64,000 nt of DNA, taken from NCBI RefSeq assembly GCF_001613065.1, contig NZ_BDBQ01000031.1, positions 62,001-126,000 on the forward strand. Reading direction: 5' to 3'. The notes beneath the pieces are model-generated. The model was not told the DNA's origin, made no database searches, and was given only the letters and a program-made list of their open reading frames with translations. Below, piece by piece: positions 14,856-23,579 of this stretch. This stretch comes from Nocardia miyunensis NBRC 108239 (lineage in GTDB: Bacteria > Actinomycetota > Actinomycetes > Mycobacteriales > Mycobacteriaceae). Made by a program: the position numbers and the translations under genes. Each line of letters begins with the position of its first letter. The stretch's first letter is position 1.

Positions 14856-16126
14856 CGCCGCACCCGCACCAGTCGTCGGCGCTCCGGAATCAACCGCATC
14901 ACCTGATCCAGCCGGGTGCCCTCGGACCAGGCCACGATGTCTACCCCGACCGTGCCCATATCCCGGTACATCGCCATCCGCTCCAACTGCCACATGCGCG
15001 CCATCGTCGGATCCAGATCCTGGCGAAATGGCGTGCCGCGCAACACATCCACGACCACCACGACATGTCCGCGTTTGCGCAGATCGATCAGCGCCAGGGC
15101 GAATTCGGTGTCCAGCATCGTCGAGAACGCCACCACGATCGCACCGATCGGCACCGCGGCGTGCGGAACCAGCGACCCGGAGGTGGATATGTGCTCGTCG
15201 CCCACATCGAGCACGGTGTCGACGATGCGGTAGAACTGCCGTCGCCCGATATCGGCCCGCAGCCAGCGCGGCGACTGCCCCAGGCAGACCACCGCGGTGC
15301 GATCGCCCGCCTGCAACGCGGTCTGGGCCACCTGCGCGGCCCCACGCACCGACAACTCCAGCGAATCCGACGCTGGGCCCGGAGCCTGCAACGAATTGTC
15401 CAGCAGCACAACCACATCCGCGGCGCGGTTGGTGAGCCGCTCGGTGACGTGCAGCCTGCCGCGACGCGCGCTCACCGACCAGTTCACCGTGCGCAGCGGA
15501 TCACCTGGCGTATACGCGCGAATGTCGGCGTACTCCACGCCGGGACCGTGACGACGGGTCAGATGGGTGCCGATCCGCTCGGGATATTCGGTGCGCGGCA
15601 ACCGCATCGGCTGCGGATCGGCGATCGGATACACGTACACCTGCCCGGCGGGCAGGCTCACCGCGGCGGTGGCCAGCCCGGCCGGACTCAACGCCGTCAC
15701 GCGGATCCGCATCGGATAGCGTCCCCAGCGCGCGGCCGACAATGCCATCCGCAATCCGGCCGGTGCGGTCCCCGAGTCCACCGACTTCTCCACGCGCAGT
15801 TCCATACCGTCGAGCTGTTCGGGCTTGCAACGCAGCAGCGCGTGTCCCTCCTCGACGAAGGCCGCCGCGGACAGCACCACCTCCTCACCTTCGAAGCAGC
15901 GCAGTACGCCTCCGCCATCGACCTGAACCTTGGTGCGCGCCAGCTGAATCGGCGCGCTGGCCAGCACGCCGAGCATGGGCGCGGCGAAGACCACCAGTTG
16001 CCAGCGGCCCAGTATCACCGCCGCCGCGAGCGCCATACCGCCCGCCACGGCGAGCATGTAGACCAGGGCGGCGGGCCGCCAGCGTAGTTCGGCCTCGGTC
16101 GCCGAGCTCGAATCCCGGTGTCTCAT
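14852..16126 (-). CDS. DUF58 domain-containing membrane protein
   Basis: The protein has 424 residues. Two transmembrane segments near the N-terminus (about 20-60) are followed by a beta-rich region. The DUF58 core includes GPGVEYADIRAYTPGDPLRT and VNWSVSARRGRLHV (about 195-230), with a VWA-like VVLLDNSL afterwards. DUF58 proteins partner with MoxR ATPases and are thought to act in assembly or stress at the membrane. The start at 16126 follows GGGGAGT; 16132 is an alternative. It follows moxR by about 60 bases. Confidence 0.85.
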   Translation of the reverse strand: MRHRDSSSATEAELRWRPAALVYMLAVAGGMALAAAVILGRWQLVVFAAPMLGVLASAPIQLARTKVQVDGGGVLRCFEGEEVVLSAAAFVEEGHALLRCKPEQLDGMELRVEKSVDSGTAPAGLRMALSAARWGRYPMRIRVTALSPAGLATAAVSLPAGQVYVYPIADPQPMRLPRTEYPERIGTHLTRRHGPGVEYADIRAYTPGDPLRTVNWSVSARRGRLHVTERLTNRAADVVVLLDNSLQAPGPASDSLELSVRGAAQVAQTALQAGDRTAVVCLGQSPRWLRADIGRRQFYRIVDTVLDVGDEHISTSGSLVPHAAVPIGAIVVAFSTMLDTEFALALIDLRKRGHVVVVVDVLRGTPFRQDLDPTMARMWQLERMAMYRDMGTVGVDIVAWSEGTRLDQVMRLIPERRRLVRVRR

Positions 16127-16187
16127 AGGCACTCCCCGGTCGCGAGCCCGGCGCGCGGTGGGCCGGACCCGCGCTGCACGGTCGCGC

Positions 16188-17186
16188 TCATGCCCCCGTC
16201 GCCCGCGGGACCCGCAGGCGGCGAAGCAATTCGGCGATCACGTCCTCGCCGCGGATGCGCCGCACCCACATCTCCGGACGCAATGTGATGCGGTGCGACA
16301 TCGCCGGAACGGCAAGGGCTTTCACATCTTCCGGAATGACGTAGTCCCGGCTCTGCAACAGCGCGCGGGCGCGGGCCATCTGGATCAGATCCAACTCCGC
16401 ACGCGGACTCGCGCCGACCTCCACCTGCGGATGGCTGCGGGTCGCCGCGGCCAGCGAGACCACATAACCGACCACATCCGGATGCACCGTGACGAATTCG
16501 ACCGCATTGCGCATCTCCAGCAGTCCGGCCGCATCCACCACCTGCCCGACCTGCGGTTGGACCGAACCGCGTTCGAGGCGGCGGCGGATCATCTGGGTCT
16601 CGTCCTCCTCGGACAGATATCCCAGACGCAGTTGCAGCGCGAAGCGGTCCAGCTGAGCCTCGGGCAGCGGATAGGTGCCCTCGTACTCGATCGGATTATC
16701 GGTGGCCAGCACGATGAAAGGCTGTGGCAGCGGGAAGGTTTCGCCGTCGATGCTGACCTGTCCCTCGGCCATCGCCTCGAGCAGCGCGGCCTGGGTCTTG
16801 GGCGGCGTCCGGTTGATCTCGTCGGCCAGCAGCATATTCGCGAAGACCGGCCCCTTGCGGAAGTTGAACCGGCCCGAATTCATGTCGTAGATCGTCGAAC
16901 CGATCAGGTCCGCCGGTAGCAGGTCGGGGGTGAACTGCACGCGGGTGAAGTTCAAACCCAGTGCCGCGGCGAAGGATCGGGCGATGAGCGTCTTGCCCAG
17001 CCCGGGTAGATCCTCGATCAGGACGTGTCCGCCCGCCAGCACCGCGATCATGATCAGCTGCAATTCGTCCTGCTTGCCGACCACGACCCGCGACACCTCG
17101 CGCAACACGGCGTCGGTGCGCTTGACGGTCGCGTCCAAAGGTTTCGTCATGACTGAATCCGCACGTGTTTCCAACCCTTTATTCAC
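16188..17186 (-). CDS. MoxR-family AAA+ ATPase
   Basis: The 332-residue ATPase has a Walker A-type loop in IEDLPGLGKTLIARSFA (about 57-73). Walker B is in MLLADEINRTPPKTQAALLEAM, sensor 1 is VLATDNPIEYEGTYPLPEAQ, and the C-terminal lid contains GASPRAELDLIQMARARA. MoxR ATPases act as chaperones for VWA/DUF58 partners, here encoded directly downstream. The GTG start at 17186 overlaps the previous stop (GTGA); an ATG at 17150 is the alternative. Confidence 0.9.
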   Translation of the reverse strand: MNKGLETRADSVMTKPLDATVKRTDAVLREVSRVVVGKQDELQLIMIAVLAGGHVLIEDLPGLGKTLIARSFAAALGLNFTRVQFTPDLLPADLIGSTIYDMNSGRFNFRKGPVFANMLLADEINRTPPKTQAALLEAMAEGQVSIDGETFPLPQPFIVLATDNPIEYEGTYPLPEAQLDRFALQLRLGYLSEEDETQMIRRRLERGSVQPQVGQVVDAAGLLEMRNAVEFVTVHPDVVGYVVSLAAATRSHPQVEVGASPRAELDLIQMARARALLQSRDYVIPEDVKALAVPAMSHRITLRPEMWVRRIRGEDVIAELLRRLRVPRATGA

Positions 17187-17704
17187 ATTTCCTGAAGCCG
17201 GCGCAGGATCTCGTCCAGCGCGGCGCGTCCCGGTGCACGCGAATTGTCATCGCGCAGTTGAGAATCGGCCGGATCCACCCAGCGCCACAATTCCGGCCCG
17301 AATTGCAACCGGCCCGCGGCCTCGGTGGCCCGCCGGTCCTTGGCGATGCGATGTCCGCTCGACAATTCGAACTCCTTGGCCAGCAACGGCCGCAGATGCC
17401 GATCCCAGTCCGCGCGGCTGCCGTCGGCTCGGTCGACGAGCATCTCCGCGCGGGCCCGCCAGCGGAACAACATCTCCGCCGGCCCGTTCTCGATATCACT
17501 GTCCGCCGGGTCGGCGGGACCGTCGGACTTCGTCCGTTCGGCCAGCGACCGCACCAGCATTCCCACCGCGCACAACACCAGCACCCCCGTCAGCACCGGT
17601 AGCAGCGCACGTTGATTGTCGTACCCGACCGCCTCGATCAGCAGGATCAACGCGATCGATCCACCCACGACCGCCCCGCGTCCCCACTCGGACATCCCGG
17701 TCAT
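17183..17704 (-). CDS. membrane protein of the MoxR operon, function unknown
   Basis: The 173-residue protein has two adjacent hydrophobic helices near the N-terminus (GSIALILLIEAV and LLPVLTGVLVLCAVGMLV). A soluble, charged C-terminal domain rich in Arg/Asp/Trp follows, ending LDEILRRLQEM. No known domain was recognised. Both ends overlap neighbours (ATGA with the DUF4129 gene, GTGA with moxR), which ties it tightly to the operon. Confidence 0.75.
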   Translation of the reverse strand: MTGMSEWGRGAVVGGSIALILLIEAVGYDNQRALLPVLTGVLVLCAVGMLVRSLAERTKSDGPADPADSDIENGPAEMLFRWRARAEMLVDRADGSRADWDRHLRPLLAKEFELSSGHRIAKDRRATEAAGRLQFGPELWRWVDPADSQLRDDNSRAPGRAALDEILRRLQEM

Positions 17705-18651
17705 GATTCGGCCCTCTGCAGGTCGCCCAGCACGATACGCAGCAACTGTTCCGCACGCATACGCTGCCACTCCAGCATCGAATGCGGGCTGAATCGCGCC
17801 TCCTCGAACAGGATGACCAGCTCACGTGCCGAGGCGTCGCGCAGGACGCCGCGGTCGAAGGCGCGGGCCAGCACCTCCGAGGGGGTGTCGGAGATCAGCG
17901 GGGCCACCTCGCGCGCGCGGGCCAGGCCGCTTTCCATGGCGACGTAGCAAGCGATGATGGCCTCCCGCGGTTCCTTCCCGGAGGCGATCATCGCGGCCAG
18001 GCCCATCTCGGCGACCTGCGCCAGCGAGACCGCCTCCTGCGCCGGCGCGGACTCGGCCTCGGCCGCCGGTGCGTGCACACGACGGCGAGTGCCCACCCCG
18101 ACCACGATCAATCCGACGATCGCCGTGAGGATCAGCGCGCCCGCGGACACCCCGATGACGATCATGGCGTCCGCGCTGAGCGGCGATTCGACGGTCGGTC
18201 CCGGCGACGGCGGCGCGGTGGTGGACGGCTGCGCCGTGGACGGTTGCGCGCTCGGACTCTGCGCCGGTGACGCGGGATGCACCACGCTCAGCTGATAGAT
18301 CGCCCAGAACAGCGCACCGAGCACCGCGATGACCGCGAGCGAGACCACCAGGTACAACCCCAGCCGACGCTTGCGCACCGGCCGCCGCACCCGATCCGGA
18401 TGCGCGTCGGGCAGGGCCAGCGGCAGCCGATGCTGACTGGTGATCACACCCGCCAGCAGAATCACGATCGACACCAGCGACAGCACCGGCATCAACGCCA
18501 CGGCGATCACCGACGGCGGCGAGCCCACATGCGGCCCGTCACCACCCGGCAGATAGCCGCGCAACGCGATGACGACGAGCGACAGCAGTGCGATCAGCCC
18601 GATCGCACGCGGTATCGCCGTACCCACCCCGACCACGGGCTGTTCTCCCAT
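17701..18651 (-). CDS. DUF4129 domain-containing membrane protein
   Basis: The 316-residue protein has hydrophobic segments near 15-33, 48-70 and 98-122. A Pro/Ser/Thr/Ala-rich extracytoplasmic stretch (about 125-160), another transmembrane helix and a C-terminal soluble domain follow. The latter contains EPREAIIACYVAMESGLARA and TPSEVLARAFDRGVL, as in DUF4129 regions of bacterial transglutaminase-like operons. It is the first gene of the operon followed by the small membrane protein, moxR and DUF58. Confidence 0.8.
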   Translation of the reverse strand: MGEQPVVGVGTAIPRAIGLIALLSLVVIALRGYLPGGDGPHVGSPPSVIAVALMPVLSLVSIVILLAGVITSQHRLPLALPDAHPDRVRRPVRKRRLGLYLVVSLAVIAVLGALFWAIYQLSVVHPASPAQSPSAQPSTAQPSTTAPPSPGPTVESPLSADAMIVIGVSAGALILTAIVGLIVVGVGTRRRVHAPAAEAESAPAQEAVSLAQVAEMGLAAMIASGKEPREAIIACYVAMESGLARAREVAPLISDTPSEVLARAFDRGVLRDASARELVILFEEARFSPHSMLEWQRMRAEQLLRIVLGDLQRAES

Positions 18652-19051
18652 ACTGCAGCACTGCCAAAAACAGGCACATCGTTACATGCCGAACGGTCCG
18701 TGAGAGGCGAAATCGCCAGAGCAGCCCCATTTCGACTGCGTATAGTCCCCACCCGTGGGGCGACATCGGAAATTTTTGTGAAATCCCACAGCGCTACCCG
18801 GCATCGTGCCGGTGCGGCGTGATCGGCCCGCTCACCGAGGCCGTCAGACCCGTCGCAGACCTCGCTCACCGGGGCGTGTGCCATGCTCGACCCCCTCGCC
18901 GAGAAAATCGTTGCGCCAAGCCGAATATGCGGAATACTGGAATCGGCCCCTGCAGATCGACATCCCGTTTCCGATCGGTCGTATACGCAGATGGGCTGTT
19001 CGCTGGTTCTTCTCTCCCGGTTCTTCCAAACCAATGTGAGGAGTTCGACGA
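18652..19051. other. intergenic region upstream of two divergent operons
   Basis: No convincing gene is seen in these 400 bases. It should hold promoters for the minus-strand MoxR operon and for the plus-strand gene at 19052. The latter has GAGGAG about nine bases before its ATG. Confidence 0.5.
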
Positions 19052-19687
19052 ATGACCAGTGTCGCACCAGTCATGCAATGGCAGCTTCCGTTCGGTTCCG
19101 CGGCGGTATTCCCCTCCCGCGACCGTATCGTCCGCCCGTTCGTCCTGATCGGCGATCCCGCGGAAGGGCCGGTGGAACCCGCCGCCTTCGCCCAGGACAT
19201 CGACGACCCGGGCTATTCGTTCCGCGCCGCGCTCAAAGACGCCCGCCTCGACCTGATCCTGGTGTCGCCGAGCGTCAGCAGGACTCTCGAGGAGGGCTAC
19301 CGCACTTTCGCCGAGGTGATCATGCGCACGATCGCCGAGCGGCTCAGCAGCAACCCGCTCACGATCTGCGCCATCGGCCGCGGCGCCCTGCTGCTGCGCT
19401 ACAGCCTGGCGAGGTTCGAATCCCAACGGATAGACCACCAGACCGAGTGCATGGTGTCCTACTACAGCACCGAACCGACCATGCAGGAGATCGCCGCCCT
19501 CGACGAGGTCGGTTCCTGGCCGATGCGGCCCATGAAATACGTGGTCGCCGAACCCGGGATGCCGCAGCAGAATCTCGACTACCAGACCAGCGACTTCGAC
19601 GACGTCATCCCCGGAGCCGCCCCCGACCGGGTGCCGCTGTTCACCCGCGAGCTGGGCAACAACATTCTGCAGCGAACCGTCAGGTAG
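19052..19687 (+). CDS. conserved-looking hypothetical protein with a degenerate hydrolase-like centre
   Basis: The 211-residue protein is not recognised. After a short N-terminal strand (PFVLIGDPAEGP) comes DPGYSFRAALKDARLDLILV, then SNPLTICAIGRGALLLRYSL. The last resembles the strand-turn-helix of the alpha/beta hydrolase nucleophile elbow, but has Arg where Ser is expected. The C-terminal half contains MKYVVAEPGMPQQ and no visible signal peptide or membrane helix. Codon use is like its neighbours and the ribosome site is good, so the gene is likely real. A possible scaffold or inactive hydrolase role is only a guess. Confidence 0.65.
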   Translation: MTSVAPVMQWQLPFGSAAVFPSRDRIVRPFVLIGDPAEGPVEPAAFAQDIDDPGYSFRAALKDARLDLILVSPSVSRTLEEGYRTFAEVIMRTIAERLSSNPLTICAIGRGALLLRYSLARFESQRIDHQTECMVSYYSTEPTMQEIAALDEVGSWPMRPMKYVVAEPGMPQQNLDYQTSDFDDVIPGAAPDRVPLFTRELGNNILQRTVR

Positions 19688-19691
19688 AGGT

Positions 19692-19725
19692 GCGGATCGG
19701 GAGCGGATTCGACTCCCGCTTCCGC
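19692..19725 (+). terminator. hairpin terminator candidate
   Basis: Arms GCGGA plus CGGGAG (19692-19703) pair with CTCCCG plus TCCGC (19713-19725) around a nine-base loop. It starts four bases after the stop of the 19052 gene. There is no T-tract, as is frequent in actinobacteria. Confidence 0.55.
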
Positions 19726-20718
19726 TGTACATCGATCTCGTTCGACGCTGGGCCGGGCCATCGCACCGGCCCAGCGCTCACGCTTTTGCGCTATGGAAAG
19801 TTCTGTGCCACAACATGAATCGATACCATCGCGTACGTCCGATGGCGCAGGGCACCGCACGCGGAACGCTCGATCGCGTACGCCCCCAACCAGAACCGAG
19901 CGCAACGCGGCGCACTGTCACACGCAGCACCGGCCGTCATTACCTAAGCTGATGAACCGGACCGCTCACAGATCAGCGCCGAACAGTCCGCACCGCAACC
20001 GAATCCGACTGAACGACGACCCATTCGGCCCAGTTCCTTCGACTCGACTCGAGGCGCACGGCCGACAGGTAACGCCAGAATTCCGCTCAGCACGCGTCGC
20101 ACGAAGCGACGGAGTATCCGGGTAGCTGAGCACCAGTTCGCCCAGCGGCGTACCGGGGAGTTGTTTCACGCCAACGGATCCGGGCGGCAGCCTCCAGCGC
20201 GATGCTGGCGAACTCGGCCGAGAATCCCCTCGAGACGCGGCAACGCGGCGCCGCCGCATACCGGAATCTCCGCCACAACACCAGAAATGCTCCGTCCGCG
20301 GATCTCCGCAATTTGCTCCGCAATGACCCCATCGAGCCGATCTCAGCAATTCCACGAGGTCTGAATCCGGTTCACGGCGAGCGATGCTATCGCGTTGCCA
20401 ACCACCCGGCAGTTGCTCCGGTGTGTGCTGGGTGGTTGGCATTACCGACCGACGACCACGGTCGATCATGATCGGTAGCTCGGGCCGCGCGCTCCGAGGA
20501 CTCTTCTCACTGGCAACCACTGTGGTGCGACGGTAACGTTTCGGCGGTCGTGTCGAGGAACGTTGGGGGAGCACTGTGCAGGCGGCGGTTGTCGGGTGCG
20601 GATTGGTGTTCACACGGCGGTTCTCAGCGGCCGACGGGGTGTGGCGGTGGCACGCGAGGGTGCCGGGCCGCGGGAATCTCGCACCCCTGGTAGACGACAG
20701 ACCATAAGGACATCACGA
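19726..20718. other. gene-poor 1-kb region
   Basis: No protein was recognised on either strand. Several open frames on the minus strand between about 19966 and 20613 have low-complexity Arg/Ser/Pro composition and no ribosome site. A long-stem hairpin lies at 20396-20441. The last part carries the promoter of the gene at 20719 (TAAGGA at 20705-20710 is its ribosome site). Confidence 0.45.
20396..20441. repeat. perfect 12-bp inverted repeat (hairpin)
   Basis: TGCCAACCACCC (20396-20407) pairs exactly with GGGTGGTTGGCA (20430-20441), enclosing a 22-base loop. It stands in a gene-poor region with no coding sequence ending nearby and no T-run. It may be a structured RNA element, a terminator or a protein site. 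Confidence 0.6.
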
Positions 20719-21852
20719 ATGCAACCGCAACCCCCGCCGGGACCGTCGGACAACCCGTCGGGACAGTCCGGGAACCCGCAGGACTGGACCGGTAAGCCAC
20801 AGCTACAGCCCGGATATCCGCAGGGGCAGTATGGATATCCACAGCAGGGGCAGCCGATTCCGGGGCAGGCAGGTTATCCACAGCAGGGACAGCCCGCTGG
20901 TTATCCACAGGCGGGCCAGTCGGTTCCGGGGCAGACGGGATATCCCCAGGGGGCCGACCCGACCGCGCAGATGCCGCAGGGGCAATCCATGCCGGGCTGG
21001 GGACAACAACCCGGTTATCCGATGCAGGGGCAGTCACCGGAGCAGGGAGCTTACCTGCAACAAGGGCAGTCGCCGGACCAGACGGCCTACTTGCCGCAGG
21101 GACAGTCCGCAGCGGATCCGACCACGCATCTGCAACAGACGCCTCAGTCGGGTTATCCCCAGGCGGGACAGCAGGGCTTCGGTCAGGGTCAAGCAGGTTA
21201 TCCACAGGGACAACCGGTTCCGGGGCAGCCGGGCTACGACCCGAACGCCTATCCACAGGGACCGATGCTCACCCCGGGCGGGCAGCCGCCGTCCTGGGGC
21301 GGCGGGGCGGCCTCCGGACTCGGTGCGGGTGCGGCGGGTATCGGCCGTCGGCTCAAGTCCGGACTCGGTTCCCTGATCGGACTCGTGGTCGTGGTCGGCT
21401 TGATCTACCTCGTCAGCTGGGGCTGCCATCAGGTCACCAAACCCGATGCGGAGAAGGCCCAGGTCGGCCAGTGCGTCAAGGTCGGGGGCACCACCAACGA
21501 CCCCAAGGTCGACATCACCGACTGCAGCAGCATGGACGCCAACTACAAGGTCGCCGAACGTCAGGACAAGAGCACCTCGACCTGCCCCGACGGCAATTAC
21601 GCGAGCGTCTGGCAGACCGGTTCCGGCGGCTACAACCTGTGCCTGCAACTGAACGTCGACGAGGGCGACTGCCTCGACAAGCAGTACGACAACACCGTGA
21701 AGGTGACCTGCGACAGCGCCGAGGCGAACTACCGCGTCACGAACGTGCTGCACAACACCACCAACGACAGCGGCTGCAGCAACTCCGCCACCAAGTACCT
21801 CACCTACTCCAAACCGGAGGAGATGGTCGTCTGCCTGAGCACGGTGCACTGA
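20719..21852 (+). CDS. membrane-anchored protein with Pro/Gly/Gln repeats and an LppU-like extracellular domain
   Basis: The protein has 377 residues. The first 190 are degenerate repeats built on GYPQ-GQ, GQS and PGQ, low complexity and presumably disordered. A Gly-rich linker and one transmembrane helix follow (LGSLIGLVVVVGLIYLVSWG, about 220-239). The C-terminal domain has eight or more Cys, as in VGQCVKVGGT and NYASVWQTGSGGYNLCLQL, recalling actinobacterial LppU-type proteins. The disordered part would face the cytoplasm and the Cys-rich domain the outside. Function unknown. Confidence 0.8.
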   Translation: MQPQPPPGPSDNPSGQSGNPQDWTGKPQLQPGYPQGQYGYPQQGQPIPGQAGYPQQGQPAGYPQAGQSVPGQTGYPQGADPTAQMPQGQSMPGWGQQPGYPMQGQSPEQGAYLQQGQSPDQTAYLPQGQSAADPTTHLQQTPQSGYPQAGQQGFGQGQAGYPQGQPVPGQPGYDPNAYPQGPMLTPGGQPPSWGGGAASGLGAGAAGIGRRLKSGLGSLIGLVVVVGLIYLVSWGCHQVTKPDAEKAQVGQCVKVGGTTNDPKVDITDCSSMDANYKVAERQDKSTSTCPDGNYASVWQTGSGGYNLCLQLNVDEGDCLDKQYDNTVKVTCDSAEANYRVTNVLHNTTNDSGCSNSATKYLTYSKPEEMVVCLSTVH

Positions 21853-22173
21853 CTGGATCGGCACCGGTCACGCCGCGAGCTCACGGGTTGCCGGGGCCGA
21901 TCATCTCGAAGGGCTTGCTGCTGCGATGCGTACCGCACCGGCGAAGATCGTTCCAGACTAGAGCAGAAAGTCCGTAAGACGTAAATACGGACAAATACGA
22001 ACATCGGGTACTTTCAAAACAATTCCTATTGTAAAATTTTTGACGCTTGCGTAACTTTTGTTTGCCTTCTCAGCAAGGCTGCGGTACAGATCCGATGCGT
22101 TTTATGAGGATCTGCAGTTCCCCCGGCGGTCGGACAGGCCGCCGCCGGTTCGGCTGACTGAAAGTGAGTCACA
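21853..22173. promoter_or_regulatory. AT-rich intergenic region with two inverted repeats
   Basis: GTCCGTA (21970-21976) pairs with TACGGAC (21986-21992), and ACAAT (22019-22023) pairs with ATTGT (22028-22032). The latter is followed by a TTTTTGACG tract. The region is strikingly AT-rich for this chromosome and lies upstream of a small secreted protein gene. It probably contains a regulated promoter; no coding sequence is seen. Confidence 0.5.
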
Positions 22174-22425
22174 ATGCAGCGCAAGATAATCGGACGCGCG
22201 TTCGCCGCGGTCGCAGTGGGCGCGATGTTGAGCGCCCCCCTCGCCGCCCCCGCACTCGCGGAGGTGGTGACTCCCGCCCACCAGCAGCCGCAGCCCGACT
22301 CGAACGACTGGCGCGGCGGCGGCGCCCCCAAGGGCATCGACCGGCACTGCGACCGCCACGGCAACTGGCACAACAACAACAACGACCGCAACGGTCACCG
22401 CGACAACCGCTGCCGCACCTGGTGA
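22174..22425 (+). CDS. small secreted His/Asn-rich protein
   Basis: The 83-residue precursor has a clear Sec signal peptide (RKII, hydrophobic core, then APALA-E cleavage near residue 29). The mature part of about 54 residues is polar: PQPDSNDWRGGGAP and then a His/Asn/Asp/Arg-rich end. Two Cys (in RHCDRHG and NRCRTW) bracket an Asn/His loop that could form a disulfide or bind metal. It is not recognised as any known family. It has its own AT-rich promoter region and a strong terminator, so it is probably monocistronic and well expressed. Confidence 0.75.
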   Translation: MQRKIIGRAFAAVAVGAMLSAPLAAPALAEVVTPAHQQPQPDSNDWRGGGAPKGIDRHCDRHGNWHNNNNDRNGHRDNRCRTW

Positions 22426-22467
22426 CATCGGGAACCGAACGATAAGTTCCTGACAGTTTGACGAAAG

Positions 22468-22505
22468 AGGCACTTCTCACCCACGGGCGAGAGGTGCCTT
22501 TTTCG
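22468..22505 (+). terminator. rho-independent terminator of the small secreted protein gene
   Basis: AGGCACTTCTC pairs with GAGAGGTGCCT (one G-T pair), followed by TTTTTC. It starts about 42 bases after the stop codon. This is the most classical intrinsic terminator in the window. Confidence 0.88.
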
Positions 22506-22942
22506 CATCATACCGAAAGCCACTGCCCCCATTGGTAATTACCGAAGTCGGGCACGTCCGAGATTAATCCGAGAAGCGACTGGGACAAATGGATTCGGTT
22601 GTTTGCGACCGGCGTCGGTGCATCAACGAAATCGACTGATCTCCATCACCCGCAACGTAAGCCAACACGTCCATGTGATCCCACCCGCGCCAGAACTCTC
22701 GTAGCACAGGTCGAGGCTGGCGTCCTTCGTCTGAAAGAGCAATCCGCTGCCCACCAAGCTGGTATCCCGACCCGCAACATGTCGCCAACTGGCGATGGTG
22801 GGACGGAGAAACCTGGTCGAACCACGCCGGTTGACGGCTGTCACCGACTGTCCGCCTTGTCACCGAACGGCGACACTCGATACTGCCGCCGCATGGCGAC
22901 CGTAGGGTAGATCGGAACTGGGCGGTCGTAGTTTCTGGAGTC
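22506..22942. other. region without a recognised gene
   Basis: Minus-strand frames between 22564 and 22863 include pieces such as LFQTKDASLDLCYESSGAG that look faintly protein-like. They are short, overlapping and without a ribosome site. They could be a decayed gene next to the toxin-antitoxin module; nothing firmer can be said. Confidence 0.35.
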
Positions 22943-23203
22943 CTACTCGTAGTGGTAGCGGCACGACAGGACGCGGATTACCTCGTCCTCGACCTGGTAC
23001 ACCAAGCGATGTTCCTGGGTTATCCGCCGCGACCACCAGCCGGCCAGATTGTGTATCAGCGGCTCCGGCTTCCCGATGCCATCGGCTTGGCCGTGGGCGG
23101 CAATGTCATCGAAGAGGCGGTTGATCTTGCGCGCCGCCGCCCTATCGTTCGCGACCGTCCAGGTGTAGTCGTTCCACGCCTCGCTCGAGAACTGGAACTT
23201 CAC
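22943..23203 (-). CDS. yoeB: YoeB/Txe-family toxin (RelE superfamily mRNA endonuclease)
   Basis: The 86-residue toxin has the full YoeB signature. It begins MKFQFSSEAWNDYTWTVAND, contains KINRLFDDIAAHG, GKPEPLIHNLAGWWSRRI and TQEHRLVYQVED, and ends LSCRYHYE. The conserved Glu, Arg and His of the ribosome-dependent nuclease site are present (EPL, SRRITQEHRLVY, RYHYE). It would cleave mRNA on the ribosome when freed from YefM. The start overlaps the antitoxin stop (ATGA). Confidence 0.93.
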   Translation of the reverse strand: MKFQFSSEAWNDYTWTVANDRAAARKINRLFDDIAAHGQADGIGKPEPLIHNLAGWWSRRITQEHRLVYQVEDEVIRVLSCRYHYE

Positions 23204-23484
23204 GCCACTCCCGACGAATCGTCGTGGTCTGGTACGTCCAGACGTTCACCGGGGACGAATCCACCGGCCGCGAATTCTTCCAACCCGCGTTGCAGATGTC
23301 TGGCATTGGCGGGAGTTCCGAGTAGATGTGCGGTCTCTTTCAGCGCCTCGTATTCGCGCAGCGAAACGACAACCGCCGGTTCATGACCCGCGCGGGTGAC
23401 GACAACCTCATCGAGGTCGTCGGTAGCGGACTCGAGCACTTTCGCCAGGGTCGCACGAGCCTCGGTGTAGGAGATCTGCCTCAT
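23200..23484 (-). CDS. yefM: YefM/Phd-family antitoxin
   Basis: The 94-residue protein has the Phd/YefM DNA-binding N-terminus: MRQISYTEARATLAKVLESA, then DEVVVTRAGHEPAVVVSLREYEAL. The C-terminal part that wraps the toxin contains HLQRGLEEFAAGGF. It represses its own operon and neutralises YoeB. The ATG at 23484 is chosen because it starts the domain exactly and lies ten bases from the operator. Confidence 0.93.
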   Translation of the reverse strand: MRQISYTEARATLAKVLESATDDLDEVVVTRAGHEPAVVVSLREYEALKETAHLLGTPANARHLQRGLEEFAAGGFVPGERLDVPDHDDSSGVA

Positions 23485-23493
23485 ACGAATTAA

Positions 23494-23512
23494 TGTACAG
23501 GTTTTCTGTACA
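23494..23512 (-). promoter_or_regulatory. YefM-YoeB operator with paired TGTACA hexamers
   Basis: TGTACAG (23494-23500) and CTGTACA (23506-23512) form an exact inverted repeat around GTTTT. TGTACA cores are, from memory, the hexamers bound by YefM in Escherichia coli. The site directly abuts the antitoxin start, as expected for autorepression. Confidence 0.8.
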
Positions 23513-23579
23513 GAAGTGAGCGGGCGTCTGGGGATCAACGGAAACGATGTCATCATCGGTCACACCGCGAGGACAGGAG

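Noticed and set aside
19966..20613. 215-codon open frame on the minus strand in the gene-poor region
   Set aside because: Composition is Arg/Ser/Pro-biased, no domain or ribosome site is seen and the frame crosses the hairpin at 20396-20441.
22564..22863. Minus-strand frames resembling a small protein next to yoeB
   Set aside because: Two overlapping frames look equally plausible, neither has a start site or family match; kept only as an unassigned region.
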